From Ischnura elegans (Eukaryota; Arthropoda; Insecta; Odonata; Coenagrionidae), in the NCBI RefSeq assembly GCF_921293095.1, contig NC_060252.1, positions 75,784,866 to 75,848,865 of the forward strand: 64,000 nt of DNA. The letters run 5' to 3'. Position numbers and translations under genes: made by a program. The notes under the pieces were generated by a model. The model saw only the letters and a list, made by a program, of their open reading frames with translations, made no database searches and was not told the DNA's origin. Below, one piece after another: positions 1 through 11,600 of this stretch (the stretch's first letter is position 1; each line of letters opens with the position of its first letter).

Positions 1-117
1 GGGAAAATTAATTTCGGATCCCATATTCCAGGCAATATTGGTAACCATTTGGAGATTGGAAAGCCTACGTACAAGTAGTTTGCTTTCCCTGGTCACGACT
101 TGAATTAAGGCCTCAGG

Positions 118-334
118 CAGGGGCATAGGCGGATCTAGGGGGGCGGGGGGGGGAGGGGCACGTGACCCCAGACCCTTAAAAAATATTCAAGATTTAAAAT
201 ATGGCCCTGTTATCATTGCATTCGTTTTGTATTACAGGGTGTCCTTGTGCCCCCCCAGAACAAAATCCTGGATATGGCCTTGCTTGTGCCCCCCCCAGAA
301 AGAAATCCTGGATCCGCCCCTGGCCAGGGGCATA
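118..334. mobile_element. short hAT-like MITE
   Basis: A small non-coding element bounded by the direct repeat CAGGGGCATA at 118-127 and 325-334. Its left part reads GGCGGATCTAGG and its right part CCTGGATCCGCCCC, which are inverted copies of each other. CAGGGGCGGATCCAGG-like ends are common in non-autonomous hAT elements. The inside has G-runs on the left and C-runs on the right. It carries no transposase. The exact ends are uncertain because the direct repeat itself resembles the terminal motif. Confidence 0.45.
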
Positions 335-457
335 ACAGGGGGAGGTGAGCCCATTCATCGAGGAAACATAGCTGTGGAAATGCGCCTCATTAAAATCATC
401 ACTTGTAAACATGAAAATATATAAAATAATGAGGTTCAAAATTAGTTCACCATAACC

Positions 458-690
458 TTACCCAAGTAACATTGACCGTTGGGCCTCGGTTGGGGAACCG
501 TAGTCACGGTTGGCTCATTGTGGGTGGATATGCCTACCAAATTCCACTGTTGGCCCAACGCAGATATTGTTCGTCGGCCCAACGAAACGGTTTATGCTGT
601 TGGCCCAACGGAAATCCCCAACGATGGCCCTACGAAATGGATTATCATTGGGCCACTGTTGGGACATCATAACATTATAGTACGATTGCA
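458..690 (+). mobile_element. MITE rich in TTGGCCCAACG words, copy 1
   Basis: It begins TTACCCAAGTAACATT (458-473) and then carries many direct and inverted versions of TTGGCCCAACG, for example near 550, 573 and 600. A second, inverted copy lies at about 1775-2010 and ends in the complementary sequence AATGTTACTTGGGTA. The open frames that cover it are by-products of the repeat composition. The superfamily is not recognised. The right end is fuzzy. Confidence 0.5.
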
Positions 691-727
691 TAAGTTGCAG
701 GATACGGTTCACATGGTTCCCTAGCAA

Positions 728-758
728 CCTAACAACCAAAACTTGTTTGGTTGTTAGG
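728..758. repeat. perfect 13-bp hairpin
   Basis: CCTAACAACCAAA at 728-740 pairs perfectly with TTTGGTTGTTAGG at 746-758 around a 5-nt loop. There is no U-run after it and no nearby gene end, so a terminator role is not supported. Confidence 0.6.
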
Positions 759-972
759 GATTGCTTTTATATGTTAATCATTCACTATGTCTTTGTGATA
801 GCAGTTAAATAAAATAAGTCGAGTGCTTCTAACAAAAATAAGGCATTGACCTCATTTGGTAAGTCTTACAAAACTGGCATTCCTAAAATCATGTTACCTT
901 AAACAGATAGTTTCGTGGAATTTTAAACTTTTCATCATTAATTTAGATAGATCGATATGTATATTTTTTCAG

Positions 973-1528
973 ATTGTGGCATATCTAGTACAAGTGGAAG
1001 TTTTAATGAAAACAGTGTTTCAATGGACAAAGTGAGTGATTTAGTCCTCTCTGAAGAGAATGAGATTGAATTTGTAGGAGTAAACCTAAATAACAACTGC
1101 ACAATTATTATTTTATGGAAAATACATCAACTATATTATACTCAATCAGTGTTTCTGTGATTCCTATTAATATCCCTAAATCTTGCACTTATTAATCCAA
1201 TTAAGTAAAATGGACTAAACTTAACAATTTCGTTACCGAAGACCAGAGAATAGGAATTGTGAAGGCAATTGAATCAAATAACTCAGGGGTGTACATCTTG
1301 CAGTGTGACATGTTTGAAATTAAGGAGGATTTCTTTGAATTACCTCTTAGAAGTGGTACCATTGGTATATTTGTAGTAAAAAAATTAGTACCTGGATGCA
1401 AATCGCACAGTCCACCCAGATTTTATCTAAGTGTGTTTTGTTGCCCTACAAAGAAGATGGACAGTTTTTGTGTGTGCCATATTGTAATATGGAAAGGTGC
1501 TGTTGAAATTTTCCTAATTTTGTCCTAA
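973..1528 (+). CDS. doubtful terminal exon pair of an unknown gene
   Basis: A pyrimidine-rich stretch ending in CAG (to 972) precedes an open frame that reads ISSTSGSFNENSVS and then LVLSEENEIEFVG, up to a possible GTAAAC donor after 1079. A second open stretch from 1247 (after CCAG) stays in phase, reads RIGIVKAIESNNSGVYILQC and runs to a TAA at 1526-1528. AATAAA signals follow at 1527 and 1549. The composition looks protein-like, but I do not recognise a family. The intervening part (about 1193-1228) matches the hAT MITE family seen at 12743 and 58024. The pair could be chance or the end of a gene that starts left of the window. Confidence 0.22.
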
Positions 1529-1774
1529 TAAAAAGTGTCCTAATTTGTGAAAATAAAAGTTGGGGACCTTCTGAACTGATATTGATTTTTTGTTTTCCAC
1601 TTTTAACCACTGTAACCTTACTTTGTCCTATAGCATTGATTGTTAATGTATTTAATTTCATTTTGATTTATCGGGAGTTAAAGGTAAAGATTCTATCTAT
1701 GTACCGGTATCATATCAAGTGAGAAGGTAAATTAATTTAACTCTCATTCTATAAAAATGAGGAATGCCAGTAAA

Positions 1775-2010
1775 ATATAGCTTTCGTTGGGAAACGGATG
1801 GCAGAATTGAAAAGGGCCAACGGTGTATCGTTGGAGAGGGGTTGGCCTATAGTTGGGAATACGAAGGCCCGACTGTAATGCTCTGTTGGCCCATCGTTGG
1901 GGAATCGTTGGTTGGGATATGGTTGGCGAGGTGGCCAAATCATACCATGGGCCAACCGCTGTGTCCCACCATCTGCCAACAGAGGGCCAACCAAAAATGT
2001 TACTTGGGTA
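1775..2010 (-). mobile_element. MITE rich in TTGGCCCAACG words, copy 2 (inverted)
   Basis: Inverted relative of the element at 458-690. It ends AATGTTACTTGGGTA (1996-2010), the complement of that copy's start, and has repeated GTTGGCCCATCG-like words (about 1885-1900) and further variants across its length. It has no coding content of its own. Confidence 0.5.
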
Positions 2011-2626
2011 TACACTGACATTGGCCTTCCTGCTATGCACACAATATTATTAGAGACACGTGAAAATCACACTTTCATTTTTCCTTTATCGCACTTTCAA
2101 TAACAGTTTATCGCATTTTGTAGCGTCTATTTTTTTATTTTCATAATGAGGTAGATGACAATAAAATGTAGTGAAACCCAGATACGTATATGACAAAATA
2201 CAGAATATTTTAAATAATTATGTAGTAGAACAATAACAAATTAAGGAATAAGACATATAGTGGTGGAGGTGTAGCTTGCCCGTGCCCACTTGTAGTTCGC
2301 GACCACATAGAGTCCCAGCCAACTAGCAGCTGGGCTTTCGCTCACATGCTTTAAGCAGTGAGTGTTGGCAGAGCATTTAAACTGCACTCGGCACAAAATG
2401 TATGAATTTTGCCGTCGAAAAGGCAAATTTGCGTAAAAATATCATAAAATTTCAGTCATCGTATCTAAGTCACATTTATTGAATTTGCAATTTTCACGCA
2501 TCCTTAAATATTATTGATCCATAATCTTAAGATACTGCTCAGCACAGAATACGAGAGAAATACAGAGATGCAAACCTGATGGGCTGGAATCATCAAACTG
2601 AATCTGACAAATATTCCTGACCTATT
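2011..2626. other. AT-rich stretch without a supported feature
   Basis: Both strands were read. There is one GC-richer patch at about 2275-2370, and I recognise neither a coding exon nor an RNA gene in it. It borders the candidate minus-strand exon at 2627-2748. Confidence 0.4.
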
Positions 2627-2748
2627 CTAATGGGCATGATTGTCTCTCAACTTGAGAACTTGATCAGCATAGGAGCCAAAGTACTGTTTCCAGTGGAAAG
2701 TAAAGTCTCCAGGACAAACTGGCCACAGGAGTTCATGCTCACATAAGA
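2627..2748 (-). CDS. candidate terminal exon of the minus-strand unknown gene
   Basis: On the minus strand, AAATCAG serves as a plausible acceptor, followed by 2 nt and then 39 open codons to a TAG at 2627-2629. The peptide begins LCEHELLWPVCPGDFTFHWK and continues QYFGSYADQVLKLR. It is rich in Trp, Cys and Phe, as expected of a folded domain rather than random AT-rich sequence. It needs an upstream exon ending with 1 nt of a codon, and the last well-supported exon (5683-5802) ends in phase 0. So either an intermediate exon is missing or this belongs to another gene. Family not recognised. Confidence 0.35.
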
Positions 2749-3670
2749 CTGATTTATATTACCTTTAGTTCTTCTGAAAACCATAGCCTAACTTTCATGC
2801 CTAACAGCTTTCACCAATGTTAACATTTGAGCTATTATGAGCGTATTTATTCTCTATGCTCATGTGATACCAAGGATTATTGGTTATTTAAATAACATAG
2901 CAGGAGTATCAACGTATCAATAAAAAAGGACAGACTCAATTAAAAGGAAATTTGACTAAACCAAGACCAAATCAATAAGGCATATGCCTTATATTGGATT
3001 AAAACTGATCATCAAGATAAAAAATGCTGCATGAGGGGCTTATGGGGTTAAAGGCCACCCATTGCAATCAATAACCAAAGGAGAGAAAATTAAAAGGTCA
3101 GCCTGAATTGTGATGAGACTGACTCATGTGAATTTTTTCCCTCAGGTAAAGCATGTAGCAACTCTTCCCTAAAGACATGATTATTATCATCAATGTCTCA
3201 ACAATTACACCACCTCTTCCCCTAAAAAAAACTGTATGATCTACAAAGACATATGCCAAAACTACCTTTAGAATTTTAGTTCTTAAAACATTTTTAGAGC
3301 ATGGTTTTAATTTGCCATTATAATGCCCATTTAAATTTGGCACAGGCTAAATACACCATAATAAGATAAAATTTTGTTTCACCTCATTAGACTCAGAGGT
3401 AAAAAATTGAAAGGGTGAGATCATGTTTTGCCCATATAAGGGATACCCTTATGGGCAAATATGCATTATGTATGCGCTTATTTACCTGATATGTTTGCTT
3501 CCCTATGAATACTCCATAGATTTCTTGTTACAAATCAATGCATTTGCCAGTTATTCCAGATGAATAGGTATCATAAATGCTGATACAAAACAGAAATCTT
3601 TCATGCCATTTTTTATGACATACGTAAAGTTTGGCTAAAAGTGGATAAGAATGAAACTAGGTAGAGTAGG

Positions 3671-4653
3671 CTCTTGTTATTACGAACATCACGGGACCGA
3701 GAAACAGGAGATTCGTAATAACGAAGTTTGTATGAACCTTTCTTTCAGGAATAATTAAAAAAAAAACATACTTTGTCAAAATTTCTTGGCTCTTCAATCT
3801 CCCGCACTTATAAGCTTCAGATTCAAGTGTACATATACGCGATTAAATTATGCGCAAGTCCTCGATATACGAGGAAGATGCGTTCCAAGACCTTGCTTGT
3901 AAGTTGATAAACCTATACAAGGCATCGAGGAGAGTGGTTATCCTGCCGAATGCAACACTGCATCACAATCGTGCGTTAACTCACGATTATGACGAACTGA
4001 TCTAGCTAGCAACGTAGCCAGAGCTGAAATAAATCGCTGTCTGCAGGAAGAAAGAATGGGCAAAACGCTGAACAGTTCCTGACTTCACACCGAATTTATT
4101 GATACCTTGTTCAGATTACGCCAAAAATGCGTGTACCTATACACAACGTCGTGTTGCATCGGCAAACTCCAAAGGCACCAAATTCGAAATTTTGGGCGCG
4201 CTTGAATTTTTCAAATGTTCACATCTCTGAAAGTTCATAAATCCAATGTGTGTAGAAATAGGACAAACAGTTTGTCAAATGTACAAGCGTTAATGAGTGG
4301 GTCACCATAATTCCTCAGGAATGAAGCTTATTGTATGATGTTGCGTGCATATTGAAGTGTCTCCTAATGAAGAAAGAACCAAAATTTACACTCTTGGGCA
4401 CAGTACGAGAAGAGAGCTTAAACGTATATCAATGATGATAACGTAGCATAGTGTACATTCACCTAAATGCCATTGCTTTTTCACGGAACTTCATTATAAA
4501 GTTCATTTTGTAACCACTGGGACCAGGACTGAGGTTTGTAATTTCGTAATAACGTTTCTTTAACTATAAATTGGATAGGCCTTTTCATTGGGACCAACCA
4601 ATTGTTTTGTGATACCGAGAACTTCATATTAACATTGTTCATAATAACAAGAG
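3671..4653. mobile_element. pogo/Tigger-like non-autonomous DNA transposon
   Basis: Terminal inverted repeats CTCTTGTTATTACGAAC (3671-3687) and GTTCATAATAACAAGAG (4637-4653) differ at 1 of 17 positions. Sub-terminal parts also match inversely (TCGTAATAACGAAG on the left, TTTCGTAATAACG on the right). TA dinucleotides lie close outside both ends. No transposase frame remains. The TATAACGAA-type ends are typical of pogo/Tigger relatives; that class is inferred. Confidence 0.55.
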
Positions 4654-5485
4654 TCTATGAGTCGAGAGACTCGTACTCTACTCTACTCTGGAGGGTCCAG
4701 AATGTATTGTATTCACACTGTCGGTATTGCATGTGTACTCATGCATTGGCAAATTTGAAAACAGCATTTCTATATTTTTCCCTCTTCTCATACCTCCTCC
4801 CTCAGTTTATCCTTATGTTTATGACTTACACTCTTTTGGTAAAACAGGAAATAAATAGCAACCAATAAATTCACTTAAGTCCCACCATCATTAATTAGAG
4901 GTCTCACTCACATTTATGAGCCCTTTTACACATATTAATTATTAGCAACTGCCTTCCAAGGTGTTCCCTAAAAGAAATAATTAAATCCCATGGGAAAACA
5001 TAATGCTGTACCTGTAGGCATGTCTACATGTACTGGGTACCACAACACCCACCTGTGATCTCCATGGGCATAAAAGTAAAAAGTCAAACTTGAAAACTCA
5101 AACAATCAAGTAGAAAACATAAACTTAAATCCTGAAAACCCAAGATAAGAAACAGCAAAAGCTATATTTTTTAAAATCCAGGATCGTAATTCTTCATTAT
5201 TCATATTAGAGACTAAATTTACACAGAGGAGGGAGCACTCATTAGCACTTTAGGGATCCACATGATAGCACCCTAAACATGCCTGTTGCCATATAAACTT
5301 GTTTTGAACAATTCAATCAGTTAAAAAATTTTCCCAACTGATTGTTAAGTTTCATAATTTTGTCACCAAGTGAGAGTGCCCCTTACATTGAGAATATGAC
5401 TAAAAGAAAGCAAGAAGAATATAAATGTCTTTTCACCCACCCACCCATCATCTCACAGAAATGAGTTATGGTCTCATTGGAATAT

Positions 5486-5698
5486 TTACCACTCACAGTG
5501 GACAGGTAAGGATACATCCAAATCGGAAAGGTTTCTTACTCAAAGATGACAAAACAATCCATCAGATTCCTTAATTTTTCCTAACATGTGCGGTAATTCA
5601 TCACATTTCAGCCTCCTATTAACAAATAAATCACTAACTATGTTACCATGCCAATCTACTTGTTTCATAAGCTTAATTTTACCTTCAATGATTTGGAC
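5486..5698 (-). pseudogene. frame-shifted open continuation after exon 8
   Basis: Overlapping the end of exon 8 but in the next reading frame, the minus strand is open for 52 codons (5698 to 5543). It reads GKIKLMKQVDWHGNIVSDLF and then VNRRLKCDELPHMLGKIKES. A TGA follows at 5540-5542, after which the same frame stays open for 17 more codons (VRNLSDLDVSLPVHCEW) to a TAA. The composition is protein-like. It may be coding sequence separated from exon 8 by a 1-base shift and one stop (decay or sequencing error), an alternative exon, or chance. Confidence 0.35.
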
Positions 5699-8600
5699 TT
5701 AAGAGGTTCTCTGCCAACTTTAGGAGTTTTTTTCTCATCGTAGAGTTGGTTTACTTCCTTAGATTCCTCACACACAGCTGGCCTCGCAACATTTTTTGGA
5801 GTCTAATCATGAAAACAAAAAAGATATCAGTAATTTTACAACCCTGAAATGAACGATATGTACAGAGAGCATTAAAGTGTTAAAGAAATATTTAAGTATC
5901 ACCTCCAAATAATCCCCTTTTGTATGTTGTGTATATGATTCACCACATTTTTTTCCAGCAAATTGCTAAAAAATTAAAATGCTCATAAATGGTACAATAT
6001 TTTTCCTTACAAAACAGTAAAGTGTTACTTAGTTTGAGGTGAAAATAGACCCATGTACAGAAATTGTCAATGAAATCTGAGACCCTAAGAGAAAAGGTGC
6101 TTGAAATTGAAGTGAAATGACCCATACATATTTAATACAAACCTTATGTTTCTGTGAACATGCTTTTATTTTGCAGTTGAAATCACTGACTGAATTTCCA
6201 TACGCATTGCGCATCAAAAATGTTGACATCTGAAATATAGTATTGTCATACACTTTATGTGATTTCAGATCAAGGGAAAAGTTTCCAAAAAGAAACAAAA
6301 ATACCTTTTCATAACAACTTACTAACCTTATTTTGATTGGTGAAGACGTGATTTTTATCTATACAGCTCATGGAGGAATACTTGTTAGTGATTAGATTCA
6401 GATCCCTCTTTCTTATGTTATCATGGCCTTCACATGCAGATTTCGATTTTGCAACTCCTGTTGATATTGAATGACTCGATTCCAATACATGTGTGTGATT
6501 CTCATCAATTTTATTGGAACCCTAGTGATTTGGTTTAAGAGTTAAAAAATATAATCTATCTCAACAAGAAAGATTCAGTTGGTGCATCTGAATTTTAGTA
6601 AGATTTGAAGATGCAGAATTTCCAGTGCAAATGAACAAAAAATAACTATAGATGACGTGGTTTCTTCCTCGCAAAAGTACTAAAGTCAGACGTACCCGAC
6701 AGAGGAGATGGATGGTGACTATCACATTTTGGGGGATAAAATCCCCTCCAGAGCTCAGAGAAATTTATTTACAAAAGTATTTTAACATGTCAAATTTTGC
6801 AACTAATATTATGGGAACCGATAATTCATGCACAAAACATCTTACTATTCACAGAGACATAGCACTTTAAACATTCATTATTATTACTATAAAATACTTC
6901 AAGCCAATCCATTTTACTTAATTGGATTAATATTACTTATAGATTAGTGTGAGGATTAATAAAATATTGCTCAGAATACTGTAGAACTCACCACTTTGAA
7001 CCATTTATCTTAACATTTTTCTGGGGGAAGGCCCCTCCAAGTCCCGCCTACCCAGGTGGATATTCCATACCTCCCAGGCCCCCAGAGTTAAGTTTTTCCT
7101 AAAAACCTTCATATAGCCTTAATTCCTAACTGCACCCCTGGTGACCATGTCCCAAGGAGTGAAGTCAGGCATGCCTTTATCCCTCATGACCCAGCTAAAT
7201 GAGGGATTAGGGCTACTCTTTCAGACCATTTGACTCATTTTCCACAACTCAAGTAGTAAACTAATAGTATCAGCAATATTTTAATGAAAAAATACTTAAC
7301 TCCAAATGAGAATATAAAACATGCAACAAACCAATTTTGGTTTAAATTGAGTCCCTACAATTTTCATTCAAAATTATAGAGTGAAAACTAACAGGGATAA
7401 CATAGAACTTACATGGAACTCAACACAACAGAGTGGCTCACTTAGAATTTTATTACTGCGATTGTAACTGATTGTCTTTTGATCTTAGATTTGGAGTAAT
7501 CTTTTCCTCATTTTCTTTCTTTTAATCCCTTTTATGTATGGTCACATTATATTATTTTTTCTCAAAAATACTTAATTGGAAATATTCAATTCCGTTAAAT
7601 TGAAATTTGTCACTTTTCAATTGAATGGAATTGAATAATTCCAATGGGGTAGGAGGCAACATTTTTGCTTTGTTAGGAAAATATGTAATACTGAATTAAA
7701 GGTGAAATGGAAATAAGGATTTCATTTGGGATGGTCTTATCAGATACTTCAGATCCAAATATCTGCCGATATTATAGAATTTCATAAGTGCAAACTCATT
7801 CACCACGTTCGTCCATTGTCTGCCCTCGATCATTACAGGTGGTTTATACCTTCCGATATTTTGAACCAATGCAAGAAATGGCTATAAAACAGACATGTCG
7901 TCATACAAATGCGATAATAAATTTTTATAAATAAAGTGTTTAGTGGTTAAGTTTTTCACCCTTGTTTGTGTAAAAACATAATGTTTCATCCTGGAGACTG
8001 TGGCTGAAGTTCACAATGTAAAAAAATTTGTATTTTCCAAAACTTTTTATAAACAAAATCACAATGCATTCGGCAAAAGCCAACCCTTTTGGGACCAAAA
8101 GTTTTGCTTTGTATTATCAAAACTTTATATTATCCTATTTCGCATCATCGACGTTTTACTGTATTATACCTTATTCAGTTTTTTTTCATCCTCTTTTAGT
8201 GCAGATTCACTTGATTCAAACTTGGCCCTCTCATCATCAGTGACTTGATTAGATATTACACCCAATGGATTACATGTCTCATCTATGTCAACAGATTGAG
8301 ATGCAGAGCTGTTCAAGCTCCAGCGATCTTCTGACACCTTTAAATTAGAAAGTAGAATTGATAGAGATTATACATTGATAGAGATTATACATTGATAGAA
8401 GAAATCAGAGGCATCAGAAAGGAGGTACTGGACTGACCTCAATGAAAAAAATTATAATGAGATGACACCAGAATGGAAAATATTATTATCTACCATCTGG
8501 TATCACTCATACTATTTATTTCTAAGCATTTCTTCAGAAAATTGATAGGTAGGAATTTATAAACATTGCTTTATTCAGTTAGTTATAAACACAAATATAC

Positions 8601-11600
8601 CTATGTTACAGCTTAAAGGATGAGGGGGTGCTTCCAATCCTAACTTGAGTAAGTTGCTCCACTGAGTGACACCAATCCAAGAAACTCCATTAAAATAAAT
8701 TCTGTTTAATCATCTCAAATTCTCTGCATATAACCTAGAAGTATGCTACTAAGGTATGCAGAGTTATTTCCTTTCTACTGAATGAATTTATAATAAATTA
8801 CATACTTCAACCATAGCATGGAGATTTTACTAAAAGAAATCCAATTAATAACCTTACAGACTCTTCCCATTTGCTAGCAGTGTCAAGAGAGACAGGGAAA
8901 TTTCCTTCTTAATTATGAATCAAATATTTCAACAATAGCATGGTATATGGCATGATGTTAACACAATAGAAGACATGCCATTTAATGAAAGTGCTCAACA
9001 CTTGGATGCATCCAAGTGTTGAGCACTTTCATTAAATTTCAAAAGGTATTTCTTGTTAATACCAAATCTATGTTTAATGTAGCCGTGAGTCTATTTTGAG
9101 GTATCTTTTGGGTTTTGATTGAATTAACATTGACTTCTGCCCATACATGAGGAACAATAGATGAGGGCTGTATTCCATTCTGTAGTCTAACATTGTTGAT
9201 GCAATCTTTGAATGTAAACTTTGTGAAGTTGAGACAAAAGCTTCATGTTGATTGCTTCCTAATGTAGCAGATGGCAAAATTGTGCTGTGTGGTTATGGAA
9301 CTGCATCCTGCTATGACTGCCTCTCATGCAACTTTGGGCAATACGGTAGCTCGACATAACATCGGGAACATGGTTTCAGCTGTCACACAGCAATTTGACA
9401 CTCTCACCAATCCCAAACAATCCCAGATCCATGATCATGTTTGAACACACTGAATGATATGCACACATAAATGCCAGGTTTTGTCGAAACAAGGCTGATA
9501 ATTGTTTTGCTATACATATTTTATCAGCCAATTATGTAAGTACAAATTTGCAAGTTAAGACAAACAGAGGTCATATTTCTCTGTGAAATGGCACCGATAC
9601 ATAAGAAAAGCTGTTAGTAAAGGTGCATATTGATATTGAGGGGCTTCATAATGAACAGCTGGTATAGCAATTGCTATACCAGCTGTTCATTATGAGGCCC
9701 CATATTATGTTCATTATGATGGCTTAAGCCATTTTCCAGGGATTTTGAGCACCAGCTAAACCGAGCTTTCACTGCAGTTGTCAAGTTATTAGAGCCCTTA
9801 ATTGAAAAAGAGTATTAATTATGTTTGGACAATTATCATAATGCACCTGTGTTGGCATAATATTGATTGTATTGTGGTACAAATGTTGGTGGCTCTTTAC
9901 AGTTGTACTTGACACCACCTGTAGGAACTCTGAAGTTTATTGCCATTAATAATTCCTATGCTGCAGATGATGTTTTTTTCAGGTGTGCCCCACATACTTA
10001 ACCCTTTTAGTGCGGCGCGCCGATATATCGGCTTTTACGTTAATGTTGTTAAATTTGAGGACATTGTAATAAAATAAACTTATATATGTATCAGTAAACG
10101 TATAAAAATGTAGTGATTATTGTCCAATTTAATCTCATTAATAAAAAAAAACCACTTTGAGATGTCTAAAAAATTAACTATATAAGGTTTATTTTTCCTA
10201 GTTGCTACATTTTATTAAAATACCCTCCGCATTTTTTGACTGTACACCGGGAAGAAGGATAGCACTAAAAGGGTTAATGGGTTGGTTGCCTGACGTTATA
10301 TGACTGTTCTTGGTCAAATTTTTCATTTAAAAAAATGGCCACAAAACGTCAGGCAAAATCATTCATGAAATGATTTGCTGCCTTATTTTGAACTGCAGCT
10401 TACTCCAGCAAGTGCACAGTGGTTACAACAGATGGCAGTTACTATGCAAAATATTTCTATTTTTAAATAAATTTCCATTGTTATGTAAGGCAGGCCTAAA
10501 TTTAAAAAAAATACAATTTTTAATGTTTTAGATAAAAGTTATTGTTTATGTAATTATTTAATCAAGCCCTTGAAGGCTAACTTGCTCTGCACGAGCCCTT
10601 GTTTGTACTACAGCAGCATGTAGAATGGTTGCGTTTTTACCAAAATTCACTACTCTAAATGTAGTAGTCCCTCTGTCATTATTTTTTTGAGAGATATTTT
10701 AATGTGTATAAAGAACATTCTGTAAAATTTTCACTAGTTTTCATTCAGTCCATTTTTAGATATTGACCTGTGAAAATCAACGTTAATAGGCATTTGGCAT
10801 TGTTTGACAAGCTCTAGAAAAAAAGAGTGAATTCTCAGTACTAAAATTTATACTGCAAGTAGTTTTTTTTTAAAGTATTTGACTCAGAAATAACATTTTA
10901 TAAATGAGTCTACTTTCCTTCATAAACATTTATTGTGTTAAAAAGGTAGTATTGACAAATTTTTGCTGAGTTTTTACAGTGAGTGACTGTCTTTTATGAT
11001 AGAAAAATTTAAAAGATGGTTTCCCGAAGTTCTTTTTATGCTAAACACAATGGTTTTTTATACATTCTGATATCTTTTAAAATATAGCTTCGAAATTAAC
11101 ATTTATGCAAACCACATTTTTCATCAAAATTTGCCTAGCCGCCCTTTCAAAAATGACTGCCAAAAGAAGTATGGCTTGTAAACTTTTTTCATATAGTGTT
11201 TCATGAATGTCTACTCATCAGGAACCAACGATAAAAATTTCAGGAAAATTAAAAATGTTGAGCAATGAATTTTATTTACATACAATGGGTGATTTGAAAT
11301 GGAATTACCCAAAATTGACACATTGAAAGAGTTACTTACTTCGGCAGATGAATAGTCATTAACTTGATTTGAGAAGTGAGTCATTGGAATTTCTTTAATA
11401 CAACACCAGCCTCTTGAATCTTGTAAGCGTGATGCATTATCTTTACGAGGAAGAAGATTGCCACTGAAGTTCATTCTTTTCCTGAATATCTCTAAATAGG
11501 ATGATTTCTGGTTTCGGGTTGAATTTTCCAGTTCAATTTTACTATTGCCTCTTCCATTTGGTGTACATGATTTGAGCTTAGCATACTGAACATCAGAATG

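Noticed and set aside
728-758. Transcription terminator hairpin
   Set aside because: This is nuclear eukaryotic DNA, with no U-run and no gene end nearby.
8000-8248. Plus-strand open frame with Phe-rich sequence
   Set aside because: It overlaps, in antisense, the exon at 8170-8337 of the minus-strand gene, which fits its neighbours in phase.
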